DNA of 64,000 nucleotides, taken from positions 1-64,000 of the forward strand of contig JAHIUU010000005.1 of assembly GCA_018817025.1 (NCBI GenBank), given 5' to 3'. This stretch comes from Candidatus Babelota bacterium. Lineage in GTDB: Bacteria; Babelota; Babeliae; Babelales; JAHIUU01. Made by a program: the position numbers and the translations under genes. Shown here piece by piece: positions 7,935-16,603 of the stretch; the first letter of the stretch is position 1, and every line of letters begins with the position of its first letter. The notes under the pieces were generated by a model, which was not told the DNA's origin, did no database searches, and saw nothing but the letters and a program-made list of their open reading frames with translations.

Positions 7935-8805
7935 AAACAAAAACGCTCTTGTTACAGGGGGTGCCGGATTCATCGGCTCTCATCTCGCTCAAAAACTATG
8001 CGAGTACGGTGCCCACGTAACAATCTTGGACGACTTTTCAACCGGATCTTTTGATAACATCAGTACATTCTGCAGTGACGTTACCGTTATCGCACGCGAT
8101 ATCACCTCATTCAGATCCTGTGTCAAAGCAACGAAAAGGCAGGATATCGTCTTTCATACTGCAGCGTTTGTGTCCGTTCCTGAGTCGGTTAAACATCCAG
8201 GACTTTGCGAAAAAATAAATATTGAAGGAACCAATAATCTTCTTGAGGCCTGCTCACTTAATAACGTTCCTCGATTTATCTTCTCATCTTCGGCATCGGT
8301 ATACGGCAACCGAAACGACCGATGCCGCGAAACCGACAAACCAAACCCGCAATCACCCTACGCAAAAAGTAAGCTTGCTGGAGAAACACTATGTAAAGAG
8401 TACGCAAAAAATCATAAAATCAATACCGCCTGCTTGCGCTACTTTAACGTCTATGGCGACCGTCAAAGCCCAAACGGCTCCTACGCTGGAGTGGTGGCAA
8501 AATTCAAACACAATCTTTTGCGTAAACAATCAATCGTAATTTATGGAGACGGAAAACAAAAACGAGACTTTATCCATGTCTCAAAAGTTGTGGCGGCGAA
8601 CCTAGCAATCGGAACACGATCACCATCACAAGGCGACGTGTTTAATATCGCTAGCGGAAAGAGCATCACGCTTCTCAAACTACTCGAAAAACTCGAAGTC
8701 GAAATGAACATCAAAAGAAGTGATTTACAATTTCATCCCGCGCGCAAAGGGGACATCTTTTCATCGCAAGCAAATTGTAGAAAATTTAAAGAACTGGTAC
8801 ACTAG
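7909..8805 (+). CDS. NAD-dependent sugar-nucleotide epimerase/dehydratase
   Basis: An extended short-chain dehydrogenase of the GalE/WbpP kind, 298 residues. It shows the NAD motif GGAGFIGSH near the N-terminus, SSSASVYG with the active serine, YAKSK as the catalytic Tyr-x-x-x-Lys, and RYFNVYG in the substrate-binding region. It probably acts on a UDP-hexose for surface glycans, together with the preceding FAD protein. The start is GTG 7909, with AAAGGAG seven bases upstream; the upstream open frame lies inside the previous gene. The exact substrate cannot be read from sequence. Confidence 0.85.
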   Translation: MKHMQSFYKNKNALVTGGAGFIGSHLAQKLCEYGAHVTILDDFSTGSFDNISTFCSDVTVIARDITSFRSCVKATKRQDIVFHTAAFVSVPESVKHPGLCEKINIEGTNNLLEACSLNNVPRFIFSSSASVYGNRNDRCRETDKPNPQSPYAKSKLAGETLCKEYAKNHKINTACLRYFNVYGDRQSPNGSYAGVVAKFKHNLLRKQSIVIYGDGKQKRDFIHVSKVVAANLAIGTRSPSQGDVFNIASGKSITLLKLLEKLEVEMNIKRSDLQFHPARKGDIFSSQANCRKFKELVH

Positions 8806-8819
8806 CCCATATAAATTTG

Positions 8820-8907
8820 GCCGAAGTGGTGAAATTGGTAGACACGCTAGATTCAGGGTCTAGTCCTCTTTACGAGGGTAGGGGTTCAACTCCCCTCTTC
8901 GGCACCA
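8820..8907 (+). tRNA. tRNA-Leu (anticodon CAG)
   Basis: An 88-base tRNA with a long variable arm, as expected for leucine. The acceptor is GCCGAAG/CTTCGGC, the anticodon stem CTAGA/TCTAG encloses loop TTCAGGG (anticodon CAG, codon CUG), and CCA is encoded. It begins 14 bases after the epimerase stop. Confidence 0.95.
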
Positions 8908-8940
8908 AAAACCTCCACCAAAACCCTTTTCCACAAAAAA

Positions 8941-8969
8941 TTGAATTCGCTCACTTTTCACAGTATAAT
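8941..8969 (+). promoter_or_regulatory. Sigma-70-type promoter of dnaJ
   Basis: TTGAAT, a 17-base spacer, then a perfect TATAAT (8964-8969), 55 bases before the dnaJ ATG. This is the best promoter match seen in the window. No CIRCE-type inverted repeat is seen. Confidence 0.75.
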
Positions 8970-9024
8970 TAGAACAAAATCTGAGTCTAGAAGACTAAAA
9001 TTTTATATAAAAACGGTGTAACCT

Positions 9025-10149
9025 ATGGGTAAAAAAGATTATTATGAGATACTAGGCGTTTCGAAGACTGCCACGGATGCCGAGATAAAAAAATCGTACC
9101 GAAAACTTGCGCTCAAATACCATCCTGATCGTAATCCGAACAATAAGCAGGCAGAAGAAAACTTCAAAGAAGCGGCCGAGGCGTACGAGGTACTCTCTGA
9201 CGCAGGAAAGCGTAAAAAATACGACCAATTTGGACACTCTGGCATGCAAGGCGGCACCGACTACCACAACTTTTCAGACATCGGCGATATTTTTGAAAAT
9301 TTCGGTGATATCTTTGGCAACATTTTTGGCGGCGGCCCGCGACAACAGGCAAAAAAGTCTGGCTTGACGCCACAGCGCGGCCATGATCTTGCCCAACCGC
9401 TCACAATCACGCTTAAAGAATCATTTCTTGGCTGTAAAAAAGAGATTCGCTTATATCACTACATCAGCTGCTCTAACTGCCGAGGCAGCGGCTGTAAAAC
9501 AGGAACCAAGCCAACCACATGCGGCGCCTGTCGCGGGTCTGGCCAAACGATACGGCAGCAAGGCTTTTTCGCTTTCTCACAACCATGCCAATCCTGTTAC
9601 GGGCAGGGGTTCACAATACCTGATCCATGCACAAGCTGTCGCGGCCAATCCAGGACCCAAAAACATAATAAACTTGTCGTAAATGTCCCTGCAGGAATTT
9701 ATGACAAAGCTGAGCTACGAGTTTCAGGCAAAGGCGACGCCGGCATCTTTGGCGGTAGTCCAGGCGATCTCTATCTAACCATCTCAATTCAACAGAGCAA
9801 AAGTTTTTATCGAAAAAATGACGATCTTATTACCCATCTTAACGCAACCTATCCACAACTTGTCCTCGGATCCCAGATTGAAATAGAAAGCATTGATGGC
9901 TCACGAGAGGTTATCAAAATCCCTAGAGCCTGCCCCGTTGGTCGGGAGATCATTGTTGCCGGCAAGGGGTTCAAAAACCTTCATGGCCGGGGTATCGGCA
10001 ACTTAGTTGTCATCCCTGAATGCGATATCCCGAAAAAACTCAATCCTGAGACCAAAGCTGCGCTGCTCGATTACGCAGAAAAGCTTGGTGAGCAGACTTC
10101 TGCGATTGGAAGCGGCATACGAGGATTCTTTAAGCGCTTCTTGGGGTAG
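9025..10149 (+). CDS. dnaJ: Chaperone protein DnaJ
   Basis: Hsp40 co-chaperone that delivers unfolded protein to DnaK and stimulates its ATPase. The J domain (residues 1-70) has HPD at 33-35. A Gly/Phe-rich linker follows, then four zinc-binding CxxCxGxG-type repeats ([24 protein letters not shown], and CTSCRGQS with its last Gly changed to Ser), and the C-terminal substrate-binding domain. At 374 residues it is full-length type I DnaJ. It has its own promoter; grpE and dnaK are not in this window. Confidence 0.97.
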   Translation: MGKKDYYEILGVSKTATDAEIKKSYRKLALKYHPDRNPNNKQAEENFKEAAEAYEVLSDAGKRKKYDQFGHSGMQGGTDYHNFSDIGDIFENFGDIFGNIFGGGPRQQAKKSGLTPQRGHDLAQPLTITLKESFLGCKKEIRLYHYISCSNCRGSGCKTGTKPTTCGACRGSGQTIRQQGFFAFSQPCQSCYGQGFTIPDPCTSCRGQSRTQKHNKLVVNVPAGIYDKAELRVSGKGDAGIFGGSPGDLYLTISIQQSKSFYRKNDDLITHLNATYPQLVLGSQIEIESIDGSREVIKIPRACPVGREIIVAGKGFKNLHGRGIGNLVVIPECDIPKKLNPETKAALLDYAEKLGEQTSAIGSGIRGFFKRFLG

Positions 10150-10244
10150 ACGCCTCGCAAATAAGCCAAAATCGTTCTTTCGAGCAAAGCCAATCTGTTA
10201 CAATAATCCTGAGAGCCTTACGTATAATCGTACAGGGGGGGCTT

Positions 10245-10868
10245 ATGGACAAAAAAACGATGGGTATCACCTGTGTCCTGCTTGCGAATCTCACAGGCAT
10301 GGGCAGCTCTGTCCTGCCAAAAAAGCTAACCCTCTTCTCCCGCCCGCATGACAAATTCTATGAGATCGATAAAAACAAACTATTTCGATCGAAACAGCTT
10401 TCACCTCGAAAGCTCGCCTCTTACATTAAACGATTCAATATCAAAACAATTATCAACCTACGGGGTGAAAACCCTCACGAAGCCTGGTGGCGACGAGAAC
10501 AAAAAATCGTATCACAACTCGGAATCAACTTTTACAACATAGCGATGAGCGCCCGTAGACTCCCATACAAAAAAGACCTTCTTCTCCTTCTCCATCTCTA
10601 TAACCACGCCCCTAGGCCTATTTTAATCCACTGTAACGGTGGAGCCGACCGGACCGGTGAAGCTGCAGCGCTCTGGATGCTAGACCAACAGAATAAAAGC
10701 AAAAAAGAGGCACTCAAACAGCTTACCTTTCGATATGGCCACGTCTCCTGGAGAAACAAGAAAAAGCGGCAATTTATCAAAATGTGGCTGGGCCGATCCT
10801 GGGCCCAGAGCCAATATTTCTATCTGTCAAGCAACACCCTCCCCTTTTGCGATAGCTCGGCACCCTAG
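10245..10868 (+). CDS. Tyrosine/dual-specificity phosphatase-like protein, probably exported
   Basis: The cysteine-phosphatase signature HCNGGADRTG is intact (nucleophile C130, phosphate-binding R136), and a general acid could lie in the 70-110 region. The fold type resembles the dual-specificity/SiW14-like group. The first 25 residues contain a hydrophobic stretch (MGITCVLLANLTGMG) that could be an export signal, though weakly charged. 207 residues. ATG follows a GGGGGG ribosome site. Two exported genes follow on the same strand, and bacterial phosphatases of this type are sometimes host-directed; that function is inference. Confidence 0.75.
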   Translation: MDKKTMGITCVLLANLTGMGSSVLPKKLTLFSRPHDKFYEIDKNKLFRSKQLSPRKLASYIKRFNIKTIINLRGENPHEAWWRREQKIVSQLGINFYNIAMSARRLPYKKDLLLLLHLYNHAPRPILIHCNGGADRTGEAAALWMLDQQNKSKKEALKQLTFRYGHVSWRNKKKRQFIKMWLGRSWAQSQYFYLSSNTLPFCDSSAP

Positions 10869-10905
10869 CTATAGTTGAGCAACACTAAGTTATACGGAGG
10901 TTATC

Positions 10906-11979
10906 GTGAAAATAAGAAAAAAACTTATCTTTTTACTACTGTCATCAGTATTTGCTCAACAACATGCGTCCCTAGCCATACCATTACCACAGCCCAAAAA
11001 TATCGACGCCGATATTAGTTTTGACGAGTTTCAGCGAATAATAGGCCACCAAGCCAATCAAAAACCGGTAACACCCAATCCTAAGCTGATCAAAAAAAGT
11101 TCTTGGCACAAGCTCATAAAAATCCCTTATTATCTCCACTCCGGTTGCTCAGCAATTTTTAATCCTATTAGATGGATAACAGACAGCGTAGTCAGTCCTC
11201 TTCTCCACAATACAATATTCTATCCAACCAGATACGCAATCAATCACGTTCGCGATCGTTATATCATCTCAGACGATAAGCTTAAAAAATTACCACCCGA
11301 AGACCAAGGGCTAATACAAAATCTCTCGCAACAAACGACAAATCTCTCTACTTGGAGCATTGGATTGATCGCAAGCCACTACACCGATAAACTGATCAAC
11401 TCATTCGCTCAAAATTTTCTGAATAAAATTATTTCAACCGAAAATCTTCCCACATTCAACGTCAACCCTACAAAATACAAAGAAGAAATAGCCAAACGAG
11501 TATTGCAACGCCTCGTCCCAAACAGCAATGTTCACCACTACTACAACAAAGGGGCACTAATATATACCGCTGGAAAGTTGGCGTTTGACCTTGCTAACAA
11601 TATCACCGGGGCTCTATTCATAAGCTACCAATTCACAAACCATGCTCAAATTCATGGTAAAGCCCCAATATTAATACAATCAAAATTGAAAAAAATCATG
11701 ATGCTTCTCGACATATCTCAACGATGCGCCGATAGCTATCTCAAAATAGTTACATACTTGGGCAGTAATACAGAGGCATCACAAAGCGTTAAAACCTTTC
11801 AAAGGAGGCTCTCACGGTTTGTCAAAATTGCAAAAACCATCTGTCCTTATCAAGACACCATCACCGGAAGTTATGAAATATCAAAAATGATCAAACCTGA
11901 TCACCATCTCAAAAAAAAACAATATTGCAAAACGACCAAGTTCTTTCAAGATAGTTATAAATTCGAGGGGTTATCATGA
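10906..11979 (+). CDS. Exported protein of unknown function
   Basis: A 357-residue protein starting at GTG 10906, with a strong CGGAGG Shine-Dalgarno five bases upstream. Residues 1-25 form a signal peptide (MKIRKK, Leu/Ser-rich core, then ASLA). The rest looks mainly helical, with mixed hydrophobic segments (about residues 45-75 and 140-165, SIGLIASHYTDKLINSF) and a basic C-terminal third. No domain is recognised. Its stop codon overlaps the next ATG (ATGA), so it is translationally coupled to the RING-like gene. Confidence 0.7.
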   Translation: MKIRKKLIFLLLSSVFAQQHASLAIPLPQPKNIDADISFDEFQRIIGHQANQKPVTPNPKLIKKSSWHKLIKIPYYLHSGCSAIFNPIRWITDSVVSPLLHNTIFYPTRYAINHVRDRYIISDDKLKKLPPEDQGLIQNLSQQTTNLSTWSIGLIASHYTDKLINSFAQNFLNKIISTENLPTFNVNPTKYKEEIAKRVLQRLVPNSNVHHYYNKGALIYTAGKLAFDLANNITGALFISYQFTNHAQIHGKAPILIQSKLKKIMMLLDISQRCADSYLKIVTYLGSNTEASQSVKTFQRRLSRFVKIAKTICPYQDTITGSYEISKMIKPDHHLKKKQYCKTTKFFQDSYKFEGLS

Positions 11980-12725
11980 AAAAGAAAATATCTTATGCGC
12001 TTTTTATTTGTACCATCGTATCAGGCACAACGCCAACAACAATGTTTGCAACGTTTACCTGCTGGGATAGCAACTGCTACATGTACAAAAAGCTAAAATC
12101 GGTCTTTGAAGCGTTCACGAAAGAAGCCGAAACTCCAGCCCACAGTCAAGCTCAAACGTCTAATACACACAACGACAAAAATAATTCTAAGAACACCCCA
12201 TACAAGCTAAATCAGGCTCCCTGCAACCATAAACACTGTCAAAACAACAATTATTCTTCTCAAAAAAACAAGTTCGAACGTAAAAGCAAACACGAGTGCT
12301 GTTCGCTCTACACAGGCAATTGTACAAACAACGATCTCGTAGAAATCACATGCTGCAAAAGCAAAGATGGCTCTAGTAAAAAAATCTGTAAAACCTGCTT
12401 AGAAAAAATAAAAACTCCACAGGAAGAAGTTCAAGACCCAAGCTCAGAGGCGTTCTATCATCCAGAAGCATGCCATTACGCAGAAGAAACAAACCAAGCC
12501 ATGATCGACCAAACGCTTGCGTATGAACAAGCAACCCCTGACAGAAATCCGTCATTGGCCTGGAAAAAAATTGGTCAACACTGGTACTTTCTAGAAGACA
12601 ATCGATATTGGCGATACACCGGCACTAACACGTCTTACAACAGCGCGAACGCAGCGTTTTGGCGATACATCCCGGTCGCACGTATAAGCTGCCCGTTCTG
12701 CCGTAGAACAATTACGACTCAATAA
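11976..12725 (+). CDS. Exported cysteine-rich RING-like protein
   Basis: 249 residues with a signal peptide (residues 1-26, ending TTMFA). A Cys-rich region begins near residue 108 (CCSLYTGNC, EITCC, KICKTCLEK), and the last ten residues contain CPFCRR, the usual end of a RING/U-box-type zinc finger. The middle ligands are irregular: the expected His is not obvious and there is a long insert (about 95 residues) between the KICKTC pair and CPFC. It is therefore RING-like, not a proven E3 ligase fold. A CNHKHC cluster near residue 85 may bind another metal. The ATG overlaps the preceding stop. Its 3' end overlaps the convergent ATPase gene by seven bases. Confidence 0.65.
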   Translation: MKKKISYALFICTIVSGTTPTTMFATFTCWDSNCYMYKKLKSVFEAFTKEAETPAHSQAQTSNTHNDKNNSKNTPYKLNQAPCNHKHCQNNNYSSQKNKFERKSKHECCSLYTGNCTNNDLVEITCCKSKDGSSKKICKTCLEKIKTPQEEVQDPSSEAFYHPEACHYAEETNQAMIDQTLAYEQATPDRNPSLAWKKIGQHWYFLEDNRYWRYTGTNTSYNSANAAFWRYIPVARISCPFCRRTITTQ

Positions 12726-13936
12726 AAACCAATAACTCCCATAAACTCTTCCAATGAAACCACCCCTTGCCGAACTTTTGCAAGCCCGTCATCACGCAAC
12801 AAACTAATCCCACTTTCAATGACATGCTCCCGAATAGAACACGTGTCAGCTCCCTGCACAATCAAACGCCGAAGACCATCATCTACAACCAAAAGTTCAA
12901 ATATCCCAATCCGTCCCCTATGACCAAGACCGGCACACTCTTTACAACCTGGTGCACGCCAAGCTGACTCAAGCGATAGCTGATGCTTTTGTACAAAAAT
13001 ATGTTCTGCCTCACGAAGAACGTCCTGATACTTGCAAGATTCGCACAGTAAACGCACCAACCGTTGGGCAAGCACTGCTGTTAAGGCTGCATTAACCATA
13101 AACGGTTCAATCCCCATATCGATCAAGCGGGCAATCGCTCCAATAGAGTCGTTCGTATGGAGCGTGCTTAGGACAAGATGACCGGTCAACGCCGCCTCAA
13201 TCGCAATCTGCGCCGTTTGCCGATCTCGAATCTCACCAACCATCGCAACGTCTGGATCCTGTCGGACCAACGATCGTAAGCCACATTCAAATGTAAAACC
13301 GATCTTATCACTAATCTGACTCTGCGTAATCCCTTCTATATGATACTCAACCGGATCCTCCATCGTAACAATATTCCGATCAGGTCGATTAAGAGCCGAA
13401 AGCATTGCGTACAACGTCGTTGTCTTTCCGGAACCGGTCGGACCGGTTACTAAGAAAAAGCCATGCTGTCTCGAAATAAGCCGAGCAATTGATGCGCGAA
13501 CCGCGTCACTGCAACCAAGCGCATCAAGCGAAAGACACTGCCAACGTCGGTCGAGAATACGAACCACCATTTTCTCGCCAAAAATTGTTGGAAACGTTGA
13601 AATTCTCAAATCAATGGCACGTAAACCAGAAGAAGAATCGAAGTTGATCATCAACTTACCATCCTGCGGCATACGGCGTTGTGCAATATCAAGCGACGAC
13701 AAAACTTTAAGGCGCGACAACACCAATGCCGCTTGCCCCTGCTCAATCGATTCTTGCTCATATAACACCCCGTCAATACGATACCTTAAACGCATATTTT
13801 TAAGGGTTGGTTCGAGATGAACATCTGACGACCGCATAACAATCGCCCGATACAACATTTGGTCAACTAAAAAAATGATGGGGTCCTGTCGAACCCCATC
13901 ACGCAACTTTTGTTCACTGCTTTGCAAGATATACAC
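12719..13936 (-). CDS. GspE/PilB-family secretion or pilus assembly ATPase
   Basis: A hexameric AAA-like ATPase that powers type II secretion or type IV pilus assembly from the cytoplasmic face. It shows Walker A GPTGSGKTTT, the Asp and His boxes (EDPVEYHIEGITQ, LSTLHTND) and Walker B region DPDVAMVGEIRD. A C-terminal CxxC...CxxC zinc site (LCESC, GCKEC) is typical of GspE/PilB and absent from PilT. At 405 residues it lacks the usual N-terminal N1 domain. Starts at GTG 13936. No other pilus or secretion gene is in the window, so which machine it serves is unknown. Confidence 0.88.
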   Translation of the reverse strand: MYILQSSEQKLRDGVRQDPIIFLVDQMLYRAIVMRSSDVHLEPTLKNMRLRYRIDGVLYEQESIEQGQAALVLSRLKVLSSLDIAQRRMPQDGKLMINFDSSSGLRAIDLRISTFPTIFGEKMVVRILDRRWQCLSLDALGCSDAVRASIARLISRQHGFFLVTGPTGSGKTTTLYAMLSALNRPDRNIVTMEDPVEYHIEGITQSQISDKIGFTFECGLRSLVRQDPDVAMVGEIRDRQTAQIAIEAALTGHLVLSTLHTNDSIGAIARLIDMGIEPFMVNAALTAVLAQRLVRLLCESCKYQDVLREAEHIFVQKHQLSLESAWRAPGCKECAGLGHRGRIGIFELLVVDDGLRRLIVQGADTCSIREHVIESGISLLRDDGLAKVRQGVVSLEEFMGVIGFY

Positions 13937-13957
13937 AAAAACGATATCCCAATAGAC

Positions 13958-14371
13958 TTAACCTAACTTATATCCAAGTAAAAAACCTAACGTTGATGAA
14001 ATAGTCACAACCAAGTTGACTCTCACCCAATCAAATACCATATTTGCAATCGAGCCGATCGTCGCCTTTGGTTCAAAACCTAAAAACGTGTTCAGCGCTT
14101 CCCAGTCAACATCTAAGATCTTGTAGTACTCCATCCCCTTAATCAGGACAATACTAAACAATAGTGCGAAGAAAATAAACTTGAGATATTTTTTGAATAA
14201 AAATCCGATTGCAAAAAATGATACAAAGTAAACGGCAACCTGAATCGCATCAGCGGAAGACTCCCCAAACCATCCTTCTAAATCAATTTTCTCCCACCAA
14301 CCTTTCATCACTCCTATAACGCCTGGCACCTTCTCAGCAACTTTTTCTCCAACCGCTTGCTGATTATTCAT
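13958..14371 (-). CDS. FUN14-family membrane protein
   Basis: 137 residues from ATG 14371, chosen for its AAAGGGG Shine-Dalgarno five bases upstream (a longer frame to 14419 lacks one). Two hydrophobic segments in the middle (VAVYFVSFFAIGFLFKKYLK and FIFFALLFSIVLI) are followed by VDWEALNTF. The C-terminal helix ends in GFLLGYKLG, a pattern typical of the FUN14 family (in eukaryotes, the mitophagy receptor FUNDC1). Bacterial members have no established function. It is 21 bases downstream of the GspE-like start on the same strand, possibly a separate unit. Confidence 0.65.
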   Translation of the reverse strand: MNNQQAVGEKVAEKVPGVIGVMKGWWEKIDLEGWFGESSADAIQVAVYFVSFFAIGFLFKKYLKFIFFALLFSIVLIKGMEYYKILDVDWEALNTFLGFEPKATIGSIANMVFDWVRVNLVVTISSTLGFLLGYKLG

Positions 14372-14488
14372 GCATTCCCCTTTCTCTTTTATCTTTTTAA
14401 CAATCACATCGCGCCCCACTCACCATGCAGAATACCACATTTGACAGCTACATTACCAGAACTGACCCGTTCTTTTCAATCGAACACG

Positions 14489-14526
14489 AAAAAGGGCCGA
14501 GAAAGAATATATCTTTCCCGGCCCTT
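14489..14526 (-). terminator. Intrinsic terminator of the HU gene
   Basis: Read on the minus strand, GGGCCGGGAAAG pairs with CTTTCTCGGCCC (12 bp, one G-U) around a 7-base loop, followed by TTTTT. It stands about 20 bases after the hup stop codon. Confidence 0.85.
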
Positions 14527-14546
14527 TAAAAGCTGATATTCAGATT

Positions 14547-14819
14547 TTAGCCAACCAAGTCGCGTAATCTCTTACCTGCCTTGAATTTTGGAACTTTGCG
14601 TGCAGGAATTTGCATCTTTTTACCTGTCGCAGGGTTCACTCCAACTCTTGCTTTTCTTTTCATGACGGAGAACGTTCCAAAACCAGTCAGAACAACGGTC
14701 TTGTTTTTTTTCAAGCTTGTTTCTATCGCTTTAATAAAAGATTCTACTGCGTTCTTGCATGCTGTTTTTGGCAACTTTGTATCTTTTGCCATCAGCTCAA
14801 TCAAGGTTGCCTTGTTCAT
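14547..14819 (-). CDS. hup: HU/IHF-family DNA-binding protein
   Basis: A 90-residue nucleoid protein that bends and compacts DNA. It is near textbook HU: MNKATLIE start, GFGTFSVMKRKAR beta region, GVNPATGKKMQIPA arm that inserts into the minor groove, then VPKFKAGKRLRDLV. Starts at ATG 14819 with AAGGAG seven bases upstream. A -10-like TATAGT lies about 20 bases before the start. The gene is monocistronic with its own terminator. Confidence 0.97.
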   Translation of the reverse strand: MNKATLIELMAKDTKLPKTACKNAVESFIKAIETSLKKNKTVVLTGFGTFSVMKRKARVGVNPATGKKMQIPARKVPKFKAGKRLRDLVG

Positions 14820-14970
14820 ATAAGTCTCCTTGCTATCTAAACTATAACCACAAAAAACACCGAAAGTAAGTAGCCATCCTAAGATTCATAGATCCAGAGA
14901 TATTTGTCAAGGAATATATTCTTTATGGACCGACATAGCAGGGGAGTTGGAAAACGATTGTAAAAAAAGA

Positions 14971-15058
14971 TGGTGCCGAGGGCCGGACTCGAACCGGCAC
15001 GGATTCAAAATCCGAGGGATTTTAAGTCCCTTGCGTCTACCAATTCCGCCACCCCGGC
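14971..15058 (-). tRNA. tRNA-Leu (anticodon TAA)
   Basis: An 88-base leucine tRNA with a long variable arm. Acceptor GCCGGGG/CCTCGGC (one G-U), anticodon loop CTTAAAA with TAA (codon UUA), encoded CCA. The tRNA-Cys gene lies 10 bases upstream on the same strand. Confidence 0.95.
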
Positions 15059-15068
15059 ACACAATCAT

Positions 15069-15143
15069 TGGAGGCGGCACCCGGAATCGAACCGGGGTAT
15101 AGCGGTTTTGCAGACCACTGCCTTACCACTTGGCTATGCCGCC
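15069..15143 (-). tRNA. tRNA-Cys (anticodon GCA)
   Basis: A 75-base cloverleaf: acceptor GGCGGCA/TGCCGCC, discriminator U73 as expected for cysteine, anticodon loop containing GCA, encoded CCA. Probably co-transcribed with tRNA-Leu(TAA). Confidence 0.95.
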
Positions 15144-15210
15144 GAATATTTCTAAGAACATGTCTCATAGTTTACAAAGTTATCGGTTCTATGACAACTC
15201 CTCATACAAT

Positions 15211-16521
15211 TTATATAAGATCGCCTCTAACATCTGAAAGCCGAGTCTTGGTCACCCGCACAGAAACAAACTGGTTCAGCTCTAACGCACCACCGGAAAC
15301 CAATACCCGGACATTCCCTTCCGTTCGTCCCCAAGATAAATCTTGCGACTGCCTGCTCTCAAGCAAGACCAGAACGGTTTTACCAACCAACTCTTTATTT
15401 ACCTGAGTACCAATCTCCCGGTGCAAAGCATGAAGCGTTTGTAATCGTTCATGTTTTACTTCGTCAGGGCAAGAATCCTGTAACTGCGCAGCACTCGTAT
15501 ACTTTCGAGGTGAATAAATAAACGAAAAAATCATCGCAAATCGCACGCGTTTCACAACATCCAATGTTGCTTGATAATCTCGCTCAGTTTCCCCAGGAAA
15601 TCCAACAATAATATCGGTTGTTATCGTCGCATGTGGTAGCCGTTCTCGTATCATAGCAACCTGATCAAGATAGGTCTCAACGGAATACGTGCGATTCATT
15701 AATTGTAAAATCTTATCTGATCCAGACTGAATAGGAAGGTGAATAAAAGCACAAAGCTTTTGATTGTAAGCAGCAATCGTATCAATCACATCAGCCGTCA
15801 TATCTTTTGGATGAGGACTCACAAACCGAACCCAAAATTCTCCATCAATCTGAGCAACTCTCTCCAACAGTGTTGCAAATCCGAGTCCCGTCTCTGGATC
15901 TTTATACGAATTGACATTCTGCCCTAGCAGCGTAACCTCTTTCGAACCAGCCCTCACATCGCGAGCTACCTGTTCAACAATGTCGTTCATAGAAAAACTG
16001 CGTTCTCGACCGGTTGTAAACGGCACAATACAGTAGCTACAATAATTATTACAGCCTCGCATAATATTTATCATTGATCGCCTAAACTGCCAACCAAGAG
16101 AATTATCCTGAACCTGCTCCTGTTTACCAGGCAAAACATACAAGCTCTTTTTCGTTGCAACCGATTCGATAATATCAACGAGATTCGCCTTGAACGTTTC
16201 AAGACCTTCTCGTGCGCCAGATACAAACGAAACGTGATCAAAGCGCTTAAAAAACTCTTCTTTTCGATAACTGGCAACGCAGCCAATCACCCCAATAGCG
16301 AGATACGGTTTATTTTTCTTATGCTCGACAAGCTCACCTAAATAAGAAAACATCTTGTGCTCAGCTTTTTCTCGAATAGCACAACTGTTAACGATAATAA
16401 GATCAGCTTGATCTTCTGTATCAACAAGCGTACATCCAAGTCCCTTAAGACAGCCGGCAAGATGCACCGAATCAGCAACATTTGCCTGGCATCCATATGT
16501 CTTGATAAAAACCGTAATCAT
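15211..16521 (-). CDS. miaB: tRNA-2-methylthio-N6-isopentenyladenosine-37 synthase (MiaB)
   Basis: A radical-SAM methylthiotransferase that modifies A37 of tRNAs reading UNN codons. The N-terminal domain holds the three auxiliary-cluster cysteines (TYGCQ, VNSCAIREKAE, GVIGC). The radical-SAM cluster is RGCNNYCSYCIVPFTTGRE. A C-terminal TRAM-like segment ends the protein. 436 residues. ATG 16521 is preferred because it begins directly with the conserved MITVFIKTYGCQAN and has AGGG upstream; an extension to 16566 is unlikely. It needs two Fe-S clusters, presumably built with the sufS/sufU products of this window. Confidence 0.94.
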   Translation of the reverse strand: MITVFIKTYGCQANVADSVHLAGCLKGLGCTLVDTEDQADLIIVNSCAIREKAEHKMFSYLGELVEHKKNKPYLAIGVIGCVASYRKEEFFKRFDHVSFVSGAREGLETFKANLVDIIESVATKKSLYVLPGKQEQVQDNSLGWQFRRSMINIMRGCNNYCSYCIVPFTTGRERSFSMNDIVEQVARDVRAGSKEVTLLGQNVNSYKDPETGLGFATLLERVAQIDGEFWVRFVSPHPKDMTADVIDTIAAYNQKLCAFIHLPIQSGSDKILQLMNRTYSVETYLDQVAMIRERLPHATITTDIIVGFPGETERDYQATLDVVKRVRFAMIFSFIYSPRKYTSAAQLQDSCPDEVKHERLQTLHALHREIGTQVNKELVGKTVLVLLESRQSQDLSWGRTEGNVRVLVSGGALELNQFVSVRVTKTRLSDVRGDLI

Positions 16522-16603
16522 ACCATACGCCCTGTGCTTGAAGTTGGAAAAACAAACAGGTTTCAAGTATACTAAAACCTTTCAAAATCGAAAGGATTAA
16601 CCC

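Noticed and set aside
13936-14547. Complete secretion operon with the GspE-like ATPase
   Set aside because: Neighbours are a FUN14-like protein, HU and a RING-like protein; no GspF, pseudopilin or secretin is seen.
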